From Chloroflexota bacterium (GTDB taxonomy: Bacteria > Chloroflexota > Dehalococcoidia > SHYB01 > JACPQI01), in assembly GCA_016190545.1 (NCBI GenBank), contig JACPQI010000024.1, positions 1 through 19,554 of the forward strand: a DNA stretch of 19,554 bases, written 5' to 3'. The position numbers and the translations under genes were made by a program. Positions within the stretch are counted from its first letter, which is position 1; each line of letters starts with the position of its first letter. This document shows positions 7,633 through 15,283 of the stretch, in pieces. Below the pieces are notes generated by a model, which saw only the letters and a list, made by a program, of their open reading frames with translations, had not been told where the DNA came from and ran no database searches.

Positions 7633-8856
7633 CTAGCGCCCCTTGAGCGCCTGCTGGAAAGATTCGACCGTGGGCTGAATGAACAGGGGCTTCACTACAT
7701 CGGCGACAGCCTCCTGGGTCTTGAGGCCGTTGCCGGTAATATAGGCCACCGCCAGGTCGTCCGGCTTGATGGCGCCCTGCTTGACGAGATGCTTGAGACT
7801 GGCGACAACGACGCCACCCGCCGTCTCCGCAAAGATGCCCTCCGTCTCTGCCAGCAGCTTGATGCCAGCGATGACCTCCTCGTCGCTCACGTCCACGCCC
7901 CGGCCACCGGTTGTGCGGACGGTGTCCAGCGCATAGATCCCGTCCGCCGGATTGCCAATGGCCAGCGACTTGGCAATAGTGCGGGGCTTCACCGGCTTGA
8001 TGAAGGAGGCGCCCTCCTTGAAGGCGGTGACGATGGGAGAGCAGCCCGTTGCCTGAGCGGCATGCATCTTGGTCTTCACCGGGCCGATGATGCCGAGTTG
8101 GGAGAATTCCTGCATGCCCTTCCAGATTTTCGTGAGCAGGGAGCCGGAGGCCACCGGCACCACACAGTGGTCCGGCGCTCGCCACCCCAGTTGCTCCGCA
8201 ACTTCATAGCCCAGGGTCTTGCTGCCCTCGGCATAGTAAGGACGCACATTGATGTTGACGAAGGCCCATCGGTAGCTGTCCGCCAGCTCGCTGCACAGGC
8301 GGTTCACCTCGTCGTAGTTGCCTTGGACCGCTACGATGGTGGGGCCATAGATGGCGGCGCCGAGGATCTTGCCCTGCTCCAGGTCAGCGGGGATGAAGAC
8401 GTAGGCCTTGATCCCTGCCTTGGCGGCATGGGCGGCGACGGCGCAGGCCAGGTTGCCGGTGGAGGCGCAGGCCAGGGTGGTGAACCCGAACTCCAGGGCC
8501 TTGGTAGCTGCCACGCTTACCACCCGGTCCTTGAAGGAGTAGGAGGGGTTGACGCAATCGTTCTTCAGGTAAAGGTTGTCCAGGCCGAGGTGCTTGCCCA
8601 GGTTGCCAGCCTTGATGAGAGGCGTGAAGCCGGCGTTGATATCCACCACGTTCTCGCTGTTGACGGGCAGCAACTCCTTGTAGCGCCACAGGCTGAGAGG
8701 CCCCTTCTGTATGCTCTGGCGGCTGAGCCTGCGTCCGATGGCCTCATAGTCGTACGCCACCTCCAGGGGGCCAAAGCAGAACTCGCAGACGTTCACCGGC
8801 TCCAGAGGATACTCGCGGTGACACTCTTTGCACTTGAGCGCTTTTGTGAAAGACAT
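7633..8856 (-). CDS. thrC: Threonine-synthase-family PLP enzyme
   Basis: This 407-aa fold-type II PLP enzyme belongs to the threonine synthase family, which converts O-phosphohomoserine to threonine. A zinc-ribbon-like N-terminus has CKEC (Cys9, Cys12) and CEFC (Cys24, Cys27). The PLP lysine is Lys109 in PSYSFKDR, and the phosphate-binding ASTGNLACAVAAHAAKAG follows. SGSLLTKIWKG and AETAGGVVVASL are also typical. The frame stays open upstream to 9150, but that extension runs across the divergent promoters and rpmH, so the ATG at 8856 (MSFTKALKCKEC) with AAGGAAC before it is preferred. Downstream NIL and MoaD-like genes raise the alternative that the enzyme takes sulfide or a thiocarboxylated carrier and makes cysteine or homocysteine. 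The family is certain; the substrate is not. Confidence 0.9.
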   Translation of the reverse strand: MSFTKALKCKECHREYPLEPVNVCEFCFGPLEVAYDYEAIGRRLSRQSIQKGPLSLWRYKELLPVNSENVVDINAGFTPLIKAGNLGKHLGLDNLYLKNDCVNPSYSFKDRVVSVAATKALEFGFTTLACASTGNLACAVAAHAAKAGIKAYVFIPADLEQGKILGAAIYGPTIVAVQGNYDEVNRLCSELADSYRWAFVNINVRPYYAEGSKTLGYEVAEQLGWRAPDHCVVPVASGSLLTKIWKGMQEFSQLGIIGPVKTKMHAAQATGCSPIVTAFKEGASFIKPVKPRTIAKSLAIGNPADGIYALDTVRTTGGRGVDVSDEEVIAGIKLLAETEGIFAETAGGVVVASLKHLVKQGAIKPDDLAVAYITGNGLKTQEAVADVVKPLFIQPTVESFQQALKGR

Positions 8857-8968
8857 GCGTTCCTTGTTCCTTCCTGATTGCCGCTGGGAACGCGCCGGAA
8901 GATGGTGTAGCGGTGGCTGCGCTGAAGCCTGCTGGCCTAGGTCAGGACAACCCCATGTGCAATCTGTG

Positions 8969-8997
8969 ATGCTATCAGAGGGGTGAACGGAAGTCAA
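8969..8997 (-). promoter_or_regulatory. Predicted sigma-70 promoter for thrC-NIL-MoaD operon
   Basis: Reading the minus strand, TTGACT (8992-8997) is followed by a 17-bp spacer and TAGCAT (8969-8974). This gives a leader of about 105 nt before the thrC ATG. No riboswitch or T-box signature was recognised in that leader. The promoter is back to back with the rpmH promoter, with the two -35 boxes about 20 bp apart. Confidence 0.6.
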
Positions 8998-9017
8998 GGT
9001 TGCAGATAGAGAACTCG

Positions 9018-9046
9018 TTGACTTATGAAAGGGGGTGCCGTATACT
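9018..9046 (+). promoter_or_regulatory. Predicted strong sigma-70 promoter for rpmH-rnpA-yidD-yidC operon
   Basis: TTGACT (9018-9023), a 17-bp spacer, and TATACT (9041-9046) form a near-consensus housekeeping promoter 30 bp upstream of the rpmH ATG. This fits the high expression needed for a ribosomal protein gene. Confidence 0.85.
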
Positions 9047-9076
9047 CTACCTCGTTCTTCGATTCCTGAGGTCGTC

Positions 9077-9214
9077 ATGCCAAAGCGAACCTGGCAACCG
9101 AAACGCCTGCACCGCAAACGCGTACATGGCTTCCGCGCCCGGATGTCCACACGGGACGGGCGGGAAGTCCTGCATAGGCGCCGCCTGAAGGGACGGAAGC
9201 AGCTGACCGTCTAG
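9077..9214 (+). CDS. rpmH: 50S ribosomal protein L34
   Basis: This is a 45-aa, very basic protein: [20 protein letters not shown], then an ARM segment and a C-terminal LKGRKQLTV. It matches the universal L34 pattern (KRTxQPxxxxRxRxHGFRxRMxTxxGRxVLxxRRxKGRxxL). L34 is part of the large ribosomal subunit. GAGG lies 5 bp before the ATG, and a near-consensus promoter is just upstream. It heads the conserved rpmH-rnpA-yidD-yidC-jag order. The stop codon lies in the loop of a perfect 9-bp hairpin. Confidence 0.97.
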   Translation: MPKRTWQPKRLHRKRVHGFRARMSTRDGREVLHRRRLKGRKQLTV

Positions 9215-9223
9215 GGTCAGCTG
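9200..9223 (+). promoter_or_regulatory. Perfect inverted repeat enclosing the rpmH stop codon
   Basis: CAGCTGACC (9200-9208) and GGTCAGCTG (9215-9223) are exact complements around a 6-nt loop, GTCTAG, that contains the TAG stop. No T-run follows, so it is not an intrinsic terminator in itself. It could reduce or stabilise the rpmH message relative to rnpA. Confidence 0.55.
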
Positions 9224-9266
9224 TAACGCAGGGCCGCCTCCCGCAAGCTCACTCCTACAGTCCAGC

Positions 9267-9629
9267 ATGCAACAGGAACTGCGCCTGACTGACAAGCAGC
9301 AGTTCAGCCTGGTAATGAGCAAGGGAAAACGGTGGGCGCACAGCCTGGCCATCCTGCGGGCCTTGCCCAGCGGCCTTCGCGGGACCCGCTTTGGCTTTGT
9401 AGTGAGCAAACGCGTGGGGAAGAATGCAGTGGAACGAAATACAGTGAGGCGCCGCATGCGTGAGGTGTTGCGGCGGGCGTCCGTTATTCCCGGATGGGAC
9501 GTGGTTGTCATCGCACGCGCGCCAGCGCGAACCGCAACGTATCAGCAGGTCGAGGCAGGCCTCTTGGGCCTTCTAACGCAAGCTCGCCTGTTGCGGGATG
9601 ACGGTATGCCGAGAAAGGAGTTATCCTGA
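9267..9629 (+). CDS. rnpA: Ribonuclease P protein component
   Basis: This 120-aa protein subunit of RNase P helps the RNA subunit remove 5' leaders from pre-tRNAs. The family signature is clear: FGFVVSKRVGKNAVERNTVRRRMREVLR, written here as residues about 42-69, contains the RNR motif (RNTVRRRMRE). The N-terminal LTDKQQFSLVMSKGKRW is also typical. The start at 9267 has no clear ribosome binding site; it lies 52 bp after rpmH and is probably translated from the rpmH transcript. The C-terminus ends 1 bp before the yidD start. Confidence 0.96.
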   Translation: MQQELRLTDKQQFSLVMSKGKRWAHSLAILRALPSGLRGTRFGFVVSKRVGKNAVERNTVRRRMREVLRRASVIPGWDVVVIARAPARTATYQQVEAGLLGLLTQARLLRDDGMPRKELS

Positions 9630-9630
9630 C

Positions 9631-9840
9631 ATGGGAAAGGCCCTCGCCGCCGTCGTCCGCCTCTACCAGCGCACCCTGTCACCGGCGCTGCCACCCCTGT
9701 GCCGGTTCCAGCCCACCTGCTCCCACTACGGCGTGGAGGCGCTGGAAAAGCACGGAGCGATCAAGGGAAGCTGGCTTATCTTCCGCCGATTAGCGCGCTG
9801 CACACCTTTCTTCCGCGGCGGCTATGACCCGGTCCCCTAA
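9631..9840 (+). CDS. yidD: Membrane protein insertion efficiency factor YidD
   Basis: This 69-aa YidD-family protein (MGKALAAVVRLYQRTLSPAL, then CRFQPTCSHYGVEALEKHGAIKGSW and PFFRGGYDPVP) is amphipathic and peripheral to the membrane. It aids YidC-dependent insertion. The Cys-rich CRFQPTCSHY box and the RGGYDPVP end are diagnostic. The start at 9631 immediately follows the rnpA stop, with AAAGGAG about 11 bp upstream inside rnpA. An in-frame upstream start would add 11 unconserved residues and was not chosen. Confidence 0.95.
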   Translation: MGKALAAVVRLYQRTLSPALPPLCRFQPTCSHYGVEALEKHGAIKGSWLIFRRLARCTPFFRGGYDPVP

Positions 9841-9851
9841 CGAGAAGGATA

Positions 9852-11051
9852 ATGACATCATTTGACACACCGTTCCGAGGAGCCCTGCGGGCGCGCCGGG
9901 GGGCGATCCTTCTGGCTGCGCTGGCGCTGCTGGCCCTGGCGGCGGCAGGCTGCACGCGGAACATCAACAATCCGCTGGGTTGGTCCGGCACCACCATCGC
10001 CGACGACACGGTCTATGTGGGCACCCGGCAAGGCAAGGTGGTGAGCCTTGACCAGAAGGGCGCCCTCATGCACCAGTTCCCACCTGCCGGCGGCGCCGTT
10101 CTGGAAGCCTACGACTCCAAGAAAAGGGCCTCTCGGTTGGAAGCCACCTACTCCACCCCAGCCGTGGTCGGCGACCAGGTCTTCATCACTTCTTACGTCG
10201 ACGCGAAAACGGGCCATGTCATCGCTTTGAGCAGAGAAGACCTGACCAAGAACTGGGAGTTCTACCGCTACACCAAAGAGGACGGCAGCCAACAGCGCAT
10301 GGGCCGCGTGGTGGCCAACATCGCTGTTCATGAAGACACTCTCTACTTTGGGTCGCTCGACCATAAGCTCTACGCCCTCGCGCTGGATGGCCGGATGAAG
10401 TGGCGCCAGCCCTTTGACGCGGGTGACCAACTGTGGGGCACGCCGGTGGTCTACGAAGGCCGCATCTATATTGGGACATCGCGGGGCGCCCTCATTGCGG
10501 TGGACCCGGACACAGGCCAGCGAATACCGAGCTTCTCCTTCAAGGCCGACGGCGCTTTGAACGGCACGCCGGCCATTGACAACGGCGTCATCTACATCGG
10601 CTCCTTCGACCAGAAGCTATACGCCCTGGACGCCGTGACCGGAGCAAAAAGGTGGGAGTTCCACACCGGCAACTGGGTCTGGGCGCGGCCGTTCGTGATA
10701 GACGGCGTGGTCTACGTGGGCGGCATGGACCGATTTGTGTACGCCATCGACGCCCAGTCCGGCGCGCTGAAGTGGAAGGGCAAGGTCAGCGGGCCTGTGC
10801 GCACTCAGGCTGTCATCGTCAACGACCTCCTTATCGTCGCCTCCGCCAAACAAGGCGACAAAGTGGGCCGAATCTGGGCCTTTGACCTGAACACCGGCGC
10901 AATACGCTGGGACGCGAGCGGAGGCGACTCTGTGGTAGCGCCGCTCAGCACTGACGGCCAACTGGTCTACTTCATCAATACAGACGGCGAGGTGCAGGCC
11001 ATAGACGCCACCCAGAACGGCAAAGCTGTCTGGAGCTACCTCGGCGAGTAG
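9852..11051 (+). CDS. PQQ-repeat (BamB-like) eight-bladed beta-propeller lipoprotein
   Basis: This 399-aa exported protein has an N-terminal signal (RRGAILLAALALLALAAAGC, Cys34), probably a lipobox although Ala rather than Leu is at -3. The rest is eight repeats of the PQQ/WD40-like type. Examples are DDTVYVGTRQGKVVSLD, DQVFITSYVDAKTGHVIALS, DTLYFGSLDHKLYALAL, GRIYIGTSRGALIAVD, GVIYIGSFDQKLYALDAVTG, GVVYVGGMDRFVYAIDAQSG, GRIWAFDLNTG and YFINTDGEVQAID. AAGG lies 5 bp before the ATG. It is 11 bp after yidD and 12 bp before yidC, so it is clearly part of that operon. A BamB-like scaffold helping folding or insertion outside the membrane is a reasonable inference. No PQQ-enzyme catalytic residues were seen. 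Confidence 0.88.
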   Translation: MTSFDTPFRGALRARRGAILLAALALLALAAAGCTRNINNPLGWSGTTIADDTVYVGTRQGKVVSLDQKGALMHQFPPAGGAVLEAYDSKKRASRLEATYSTPAVVGDQVFITSYVDAKTGHVIALSREDLTKNWEFYRYTKEDGSQQRMGRVVANIAVHEDTLYFGSLDHKLYALALDGRMKWRQPFDAGDQLWGTPVVYEGRIYIGTSRGALIAVDPDTGQRIPSFSFKADGALNGTPAIDNGVIYIGSFDQKLYALDAVTGAKRWEFHTGNWVWARPFVIDGVVYVGGMDRFVYAIDAQSGALKWKGKVSGPVRTQAVIVNDLLIVASAKQGDKVGRIWAFDLNTGAIRWDASGGDSVVAPLSTDGQLVYFINTDGEVQAIDATQNGKAVWSYLGE

Positions 11052-11063
11052 CGGGAGCAGAGC

Positions 11064-11981
11064 GTGGACTTCATTCTCTTGATCTGGCACGAGGGCCTCC
11101 TGAGGCCCATGCTCAACCTCCTCGTGTTTCTTTCTGCCGTCCTCGGCAATAACTTCGGCATCTCCATCATCGTGTTCACCATTCTCATGCGGCTGGTGCT
11201 CATGCCGCTGACACTGCGCCAGCTCCGTTCCACCAAGAAGATGATGGCCCTTCAGCCTCGCTTGCAGGAGGTCCAGAAAAAGTACGGCAAGGACAAGCAA
11301 CGCCAGTCCCAGGAGATGATGAAGGCCTATAAGGAAGCCGGCGTCAGCCCTCTGGGTTGCCTGGGCCCTATGGTCATTCAGTTCCCCATCTGGATAGGCC
11401 TCTATCAGGCCATCCTCCAGGCCCTTCCTACCACGCCGGAGCCGCTGGTGAAGCTGTCACAGAACCTCTATCCCGCAATGCCCTTCGTCCAGAGCGCCGT
11501 ACCCCTCAATAGTGGGTTTCTGTGGCTGGACCTAGGATTCCCTGACCCTACACCCGTCATGGCCATCCTGACCGCCGCCTCTATGTGGGTGGTGCAGAAG
11601 ATGAGCACCATGCCCACAACCGACCCCCGGCAGCAGTCCACGAACCAGATGATGCAGTGGATGCTGCCTCTTATGTTCGCATTTTTCACCTTCACCCTGC
11701 CCAGCGGTCTGGCCCTCTATTGGGTGGCGTCCAACATCATTAGCATAGTCATGCAATACTTCATCACCGGCTGGGGCGGCCTCGCCACCGTCTTCCAACG
11801 GAAGCAGCCCGTTCCCGCTCCGGCGCCTGCCGCCGCCCCCGCGCAAGCCGGGAAAGAGAGTGTAGTTGATGCAAATGCAAAACGTGGAGATAGCAGCCAA
11901 GACAGTGGAGGAAGCGATCGAGCTCGGCATCAAAGAGCTCGACGCTCAGCGCGACGAGGTAGAGGTCACCGTTTTAAGTAA
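11064..11981 (+). CDS. yidC: YidC/Oxa1-type membrane protein insertase
   Basis: This 305-aa insertase lacks the large periplasmic domain of E. coli YidC, like YidC of Gram-positive bacteria. Core signatures are FGISIIVFTILMRLVLMPLT with groove Arg43, a coiled cytoplasmic loop (LQPRLQEVQKKYGKDKQRQ), SPLGCLGPMVIQFPIWIGLY, and the last helices MFAFFTFTLPSGLALYWVASN. There are five membrane segments. A Pro/Ala linker (about 248-262) leads to an Arg-rich tail (about 284-304) of the kind used for ribosome contact. Translation starts at GTG with GGGAG upstream, 12 bp after the propeller gene. The last 113 bp overlap the start of jag in another frame, so most of the tail is encoded by dual-use DNA. 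Confidence 0.95.
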   Translation: MDFILLIWHEGLLRPMLNLLVFLSAVLGNNFGISIIVFTILMRLVLMPLTLRQLRSTKKMMALQPRLQEVQKKYGKDKQRQSQEMMKAYKEAGVSPLGCLGPMVIQFPIWIGLYQAILQALPTTPEPLVKLSQNLYPAMPFVQSAVPLNSGFLWLDLGFPDPTPVMAILTAASMWVVQKMSTMPTTDPRQQSTNQMMQWMLPLMFAFFTFTLPSGLALYWVASNIISIVMQYFITGWGGLATVFQRKQPVPAPAPAAAPAQAGKESVVDANAKRGDSSQDSGGSDRARHQRARRSARRGRGHRFK

Positions 11982-12624
11982 GGGCAAGTCCGGCATCCTG
12001 GGCCTGGGCGCTGAGCCGGCCCGGGTCCGGGTCTCCCTCATCGCCAAAGGGCTGGAGACGGCCCAACAGGCGCGCCAGCTCCTGGAAACCATCATCACGC
12101 ACCTGGGAGTCTCCGCCAGCGTCAGCCTCAAGAGCTCCCAGCCCGCCAGCGACGACGAACGCGAAGGCCTCATCCTCACCTTCGACATCGAGGGGGACGA
12201 CGCTGGTCTCCTCATCGGACGCCGCGGCGATACCCTGGGCTCCCTGCAGTTCCTGGCCAACAGCATCCTCCACCGCACGGCCCAAGGGAAAGCCTCCGTG
12301 GTCCTGGATGTGGAGCACTACCGGGAGCGCCGCCAGAACTCCCTGCAAAGCATGGCCCGCCGCATGGCTGAGCGGGCCGCCACTACCGGACGCCCCATTA
12401 CCCTCGAGCCTATGCCCCCAGCCGAACGCCGTGCCATCCACCTGGCGCTAGCTAATCATCCCAAGGTGACGACGCAGAGCACAGGAGAAGGAGGCTTCCG
12501 CAAGGTGGTCATAACCCCCAAGCGACGGGTGCCGCGAGACCGCGAGCAGCGAGCGCCGCGAGAGGGCCGGGAATACCCCTCGTACCGTGAGCACAGCCAG
12601 GACGTGGACTCACCTTCCGTCTAG
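11869..12624 (+). CDS. jag: RNA-binding protein Jag/KhpB
   Basis: This 251-aa cytoplasmic RNA-binding protein commonly follows yidC. The Jag-N domain is at residues about 3-50 (VEIAAKTVEEAIELGIKEL, SGILGLGAEPARVRV). The KH domain is about 98-150 with the GxxG loop in LLIGRRGDTLGSLQFL. The R3H domain is about 155-220, with the RxxxH in ERRAIHLAL. A charged, disordered tail follows. Start choice is open among TTG 11866, ATG 11869 and ATG 11875; ATG 11869 is taken, with only a weak GAGAG upstream. All of these lie inside yidC, so translation is probably coupled to it. Confidence 0.94.
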   Translation: MQMQNVEIAAKTVEEAIELGIKELDAQRDEVEVTVLSKGKSGILGLGAEPARVRVSLIAKGLETAQQARQLLETIITHLGVSASVSLKSSQPASDDEREGLILTFDIEGDDAGLLIGRRGDTLGSLQFLANSILHRTAQGKASVVLDVEHYRERRQNSLQSMARRMAERAATTGRPITLEPMPPAERRAIHLALANHPKVTTQSTGEGGFRKVVITPKRRVPRDREQRAPREGREYPSYREHSQDVDSPSV

Positions 12625-12644
12625 CGCTTTGCCAGGAGGGCACA

Positions 12645-13490
12645 ATGCCCAGGCGGCGCGTCCCAGACCTGCTGCTGGTAGGACATATCGCTGCGGACCT
12701 CCAGGCGCAAGGTCGATCTTCTCCTGGAGGCGCAGCCTGCTACGGCGCCTCTACAGCGGCGCAGCTCGGTCTGAGCGTGGCGGTGGTCACCAGCGCCCAT
12801 GACCAGCGCTTTGTGGGCGAAGCCCTCGGCAGCATCCCGTTCGTCTCCATTCCCGCACACCAGACCACCACTTTCGAGAACACATACACGGCGCGCGGCA
12901 GGCGGCAGCGTATCCACAGCATTGCCCGGGCGTTGACACTCCGTCACGTTCCGCTGTCCTGGCGCAACCCCAGGGCTGTCCTGCTGTGCCCCATCGCCCA
13001 GGAGGTCCGCCCAAGCCTTTTGCGGGCCTTCCCAAACGCACTGCGTTGTGTGGCGCTGCAGGGCTGGCTGCGCGCCTGGGACGCAACAGGCCGTGTGCGG
13101 CACGAGCGGTGGCAGCCGCCGCTGCGTCACGCGCCCATTGATCTGCTGTTCTTCTCACGCGAGGACGTGAGGGGACAGTCGGAGGCGGACGAGTATGCGC
13201 GGCACGCCCGCGTCTCAGTGATGACCGACGGCCCCAACGGAGCCTACCTGCGCAAGTGTGTGGGGGATTGGATACACGTACCTGCCACGCAGGCCCGGGC
13301 CGTCGACACCACAGGCGCCGGCGACGTCTTCGCGGCGGCGTTCATCGCCCGCTACCTGGAGCGCCATGAGCCGCTGGATGCGGCCCGCTGGGCCCACTGC
13401 GCTGCCGGCTATGCTATCGAGCATACGGGACAACGCACGTTCCCCTTACGAGAGCAAGTAGAGCGACGGCTACGCCGCTTTTACCGGTGA
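12645..13490 (+). CDS. PfkB-family carbohydrate/nucleoside kinase
   Basis: This 281-aa ribokinase/PfkB-family kinase has the N-terminal [13 protein letters not shown], a substrate-side [16 protein letters not shown] (about 27-42), and the C-terminal anion-hole motif DTTGAGD (221-227) with catalytic Asp227. AGGAGG lies 6 bp before the ATG, and the gene follows jag by 20 bp, so it may be co-transcribed with it. The substrate cannot be told from sequence; sugars, nucleosides and other small alcohols are all possible in this family. It is shorter than typical members (around 300 aa), with a compact middle region. Confidence 0.88.
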   Translation: MPRRRVPDLLLVGHIAADLQAQGRSSPGGAACYGASTAAQLGLSVAVVTSAHDQRFVGEALGSIPFVSIPAHQTTTFENTYTARGRRQRIHSIARALTLRHVPLSWRNPRAVLLCPIAQEVRPSLLRAFPNALRCVALQGWLRAWDATGRVRHERWQPPLRHAPIDLLFFSREDVRGQSEADEYARHARVSVMTDGPNGAYLRKCVGDWIHVPATQARAVDTTGAGDVFAAAFIARYLERHEPLDAARWAHCAAGYAIEHTGQRTFPLREQVERRLRRFYR

Positions 13491-13494
13491 TGCC

Positions 13495-13770
13495 GTGCTC
13501 CAGCGCCTGCGTGCCTTCAGCAGAATGGTCAGACGGGAAGTCGCCGCGTACCGCTTGGCGCTCCGTGACAAACGCACCCCACTCGTCGCCAAGCTGCTCC
13601 TCTTCCTTGCACTGGCTTACTTGCTCTTGCCCTTCGACCTCATCCCCGACTTCATTCCCGTCCTCGGCCAGCTTGACGACGTCATCATCGTACCTGGGCT
13701 GGTGTGGCTGGCGCTGCGGCTCATCCCCAAGGACGTGATCGAGGAGTGCAGGCGACGGGCGGCATCGTAA
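13495..13770 (+). CDS. DUF1232 (YkvA-like) small membrane protein
   Basis: This 91-aa protein has the DUF1232 core: [20 protein letters not shown], then [22 protein letters not shown]. It contains one long or two short hydrophobic segments (about 31-46 and 61-78) and a basic N-terminus, so it is probably membrane-bound with positive residues inside. Its role is unknown. The start is a GTG at 13495, 4 bp after the PfkB stop, indicating coupled translation. It is convergent with the M23 peptidase gene. Confidence 0.82.
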   Translation: MLQRLRAFSRMVRREVAAYRLALRDKRTPLVAKLLLFLALAYLLLPFDLIPDFIPVLGQLDDVIIVPGLVWLALRLIPKDVIEECRRRAAS

Positions 13771-13846
13771 AACGTCGACCTGCGGCCCTGCCTCATCACG
13801 TTGCGCGCCCGTCAAGAGGATGCGCCAGAGCGGGCGTGAGGAACGC

Positions 13847-14596
13847 CTACCAGCGAGAGGCTATCATGCGCCAGCGGGACGGCGGGAAGGCGCGGCCTAG
13901 GGATGCGCTGCGGACGAAGGTACCCTGCTGAGGGGCCTGGTCCGTTCGCTGCGTTTCCCTGAGACCGTAGACCTGATAGTAGCTGGAAAAGGTTGCGGGC
14001 AGGGAATTTGCATTCAGCCCCGGCCCGTCCTGTAACTGATAGTGGACATGCGGCGCCAGCGAGAAGCCGGAATTACCAGCCAGCCCCAGCTGCTCGCCAC
14101 GGGAGACCTGCTGCCCGATGCGCACGGAGACCGCGCCCTGCCGCAGGTGGGCGACGAGACTGTACTCGCCGTTACCGTGGTCAATGATGACGTAGTTACC
14201 CCAGGGCTGGGCCATGTTCGGTTCGCCGCGCGGCTCGTTGTCGGCAATCGAGCTTTCCAGCGCCACCACCACCCCATCGGCGGCGGCTAGCACCGGCTTG
14301 CCCCAGGTGTGATAGTCGGACAGTCTGCGGCCCCACCCTGCATATGACCAGCCCCAGCGGTCCACGATGAGGAAATCAATGCCGTAGCGCGCCGTGTCCT
14401 GGTGGCTGATCGTACCGTCCCAGCCCTGGCTTATGTAAGCAGTCTCGGCGACGGGTAGGGAAAGGGAAGACTTCTGTTGCCAAGCGACGCTCGCCGGCGG
14501 CGACGCCAATGCGGTCGAGACCGGCGCAACCAGCAACACCGCCCCCAGGGCCAGGAGCGATGCCAGCAATCCGAGGCGTTTATGTGGTGTGACCAT
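13847..14596 (-). CDS. Secreted M23-family (LytM-type) peptidase
   Basis: This 249-aa exported zinc endopeptidase probably cuts peptidoglycan cross-bridges or stem peptides. The signal peptide is MVTPHKRLGLLASLLALGAV, continuing to a likely cut after ALA (about residue 31). The M23 fold shows SHQDTARYGIDF (His65, Asp74 as likely zinc ligands), GVVVALESS, GNYVIIDHGNGEYSLVAHL (His150) and the HxH zinc/catalytic pair in APHVHYQL (183-185). The spacing of the first His follows the 'SH.....YaiDF' subtype rather than HxxxD. The ATG at 14596 gives a proper signal peptide; a GTG at 14644 would add 16 residues and sits just after the hisIE stop. It probably belongs to the tail of the hisIE transcript. 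Confidence 0.88.
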   Translation of the reverse strand: MVTPHKRLGLLASLLALGAVLLVAPVSTALASPPASVAWQQKSSLSLPVAETAYISQGWDGTISHQDTARYGIDFLIVDRWGWSYAGWGRRLSDYHTWGKPVLAAADGVVVALESSIADNEPRGEPNMAQPWGNYVIIDHGNGEYSLVAHLRQGAVSVRIGQQVSRGEQLGLAGNSGFSLAPHVHYQLQDGPGLNANSLPATFSSYYQVYGLRETQRTDQAPQQGTFVRSASLGRAFPPSRWRMIASRW

Positions 14597-14647
14597 ACTC
14601 AACAAGAGCTTTCCGCCATCTAGATTAACGCACGTGCCGCTCACGTG

Positions 14648-15283
14648 TCAGGATGGACCTTTCTCCTTCCGGCGCTCCCGCAGCTTGGCCCATACGTCGT
14701 CGGGCGTCATGCCCTTGCTGGAGAGCAGCACCAAGGTGTGGAACCAGAGGTCGGCCACCTCATCCGCCAGCCGTTCCCGGTCCTCGGCCAGGGCAGCCAC
14801 CACCGTCTCGCCCGCCTCCTCCACCACCTTCTTTCCGATGCGGCCCGGCCCCTTGGCCATGAGCTTGGCTACGTAGCTCTCCTCCTTGGGGTTGCGCTTG
14901 CGGTCCTCGATGACCTGGAACAGTTCGTCCAAGATGGCGGCGGGCTGCTCCTTGCGCTGGAAGGCCATCGCCTGTGTTTCCAGCTTCTGGAAAAAGCACC
15001 CCTTCGCGCCGGTGTGGCAGACGGGACCGGTCGGCTCGCCCTTAAGCAGCAGCGTATCGCCGTCGCAGTCGACCTCAATGGCCTTCACGTTGATGTAGTT
15101 GCCGGAGGTCGCGCCCTTGTGCCACAGCTCCTGGCGGCTGCGGCTGTAAAACCAGGCCTGCCCGGTTTCGATGGTCTTGCGCAGCGCCGCCTCATCCATA
15201 TAGGCGTGCATGAGCACCTCGCCCGTCGTCGCGTGCTGGACGATGGCGGGGATCAGTCCTTTGGCGTCAAGCACGATGTCCAT
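14648..15283 (-). CDS. hisIE: Bifunctional phosphoribosyl-AMP cyclohydrolase / phosphoribosyl-ATP pyrophosphatase
   Basis: This 211-aa fused enzyme performs steps two and three of histidine synthesis. The HisI part (about 1-110) has [39 protein letters not shown] and [10 protein letters not shown] with its metal-binding cysteines. The HisE part (about 120-205) has [29 protein letters not shown] and [14 protein letters not shown], with the acidic residues of the MazG-like fold. AGGAGGTGG lies 8 bp before the ATG at 15283. An ATG at 15337 would add 18 residues with no ribosome binding site, so the shorter form is preferred. hisF is about 1.8 kb upstream on the same strand. Confidence 0.93.
   Translation of the reverse strand: MDIVLDAKGLIPAIVQHATTGEVLMHAYMDEAALRKTIETGQAWFYSRSRQELWHKGATSGNYINVKAIEVDCDGDTLLLKGEPTGPVCHTGAKGCFFQKLETQAMAFQRKEQPAAILDELFQVIEDRKRNPKEESYVAKLMAKGPGRIGKKVVEEAGETVVAALAEDRERLADEVADLWFHTLVLLSSKGMTPDDVWAKLRERRKEKGPS

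Noticed and set aside
8857..8960. Possible T-box or riboswitch in the thrC leader
   Set aside because: No T-box core, SAM-type or other known motif was visible, and no terminator/antiterminator pair could be drawn.
8857..9080. Replication origin near rpmH
   Set aside because: rpmH is often close to oriC, but no cluster of TTATCCACA-like DnaA boxes, AT-rich unwinding region or dnaA gene is present.
8857..9150. Threonine synthase N-terminal extension of 98 residues (open frame to 9150)
   Set aside because: It runs antisense to rpmH and across both predicted promoters, and the conserved protein begins at the MSFTKALKCKEC start at 8856.
14372..14410. Apparent loss of the first zinc ligand in the M23 peptidase (RYGID in place of HxxxD)
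   Set aside because: Many M23 members place this His further upstream, in an 'SH.....YaiDF' pattern; His65 in SHQDTARYGIDF fits that subtype and the HxH pair is intact.
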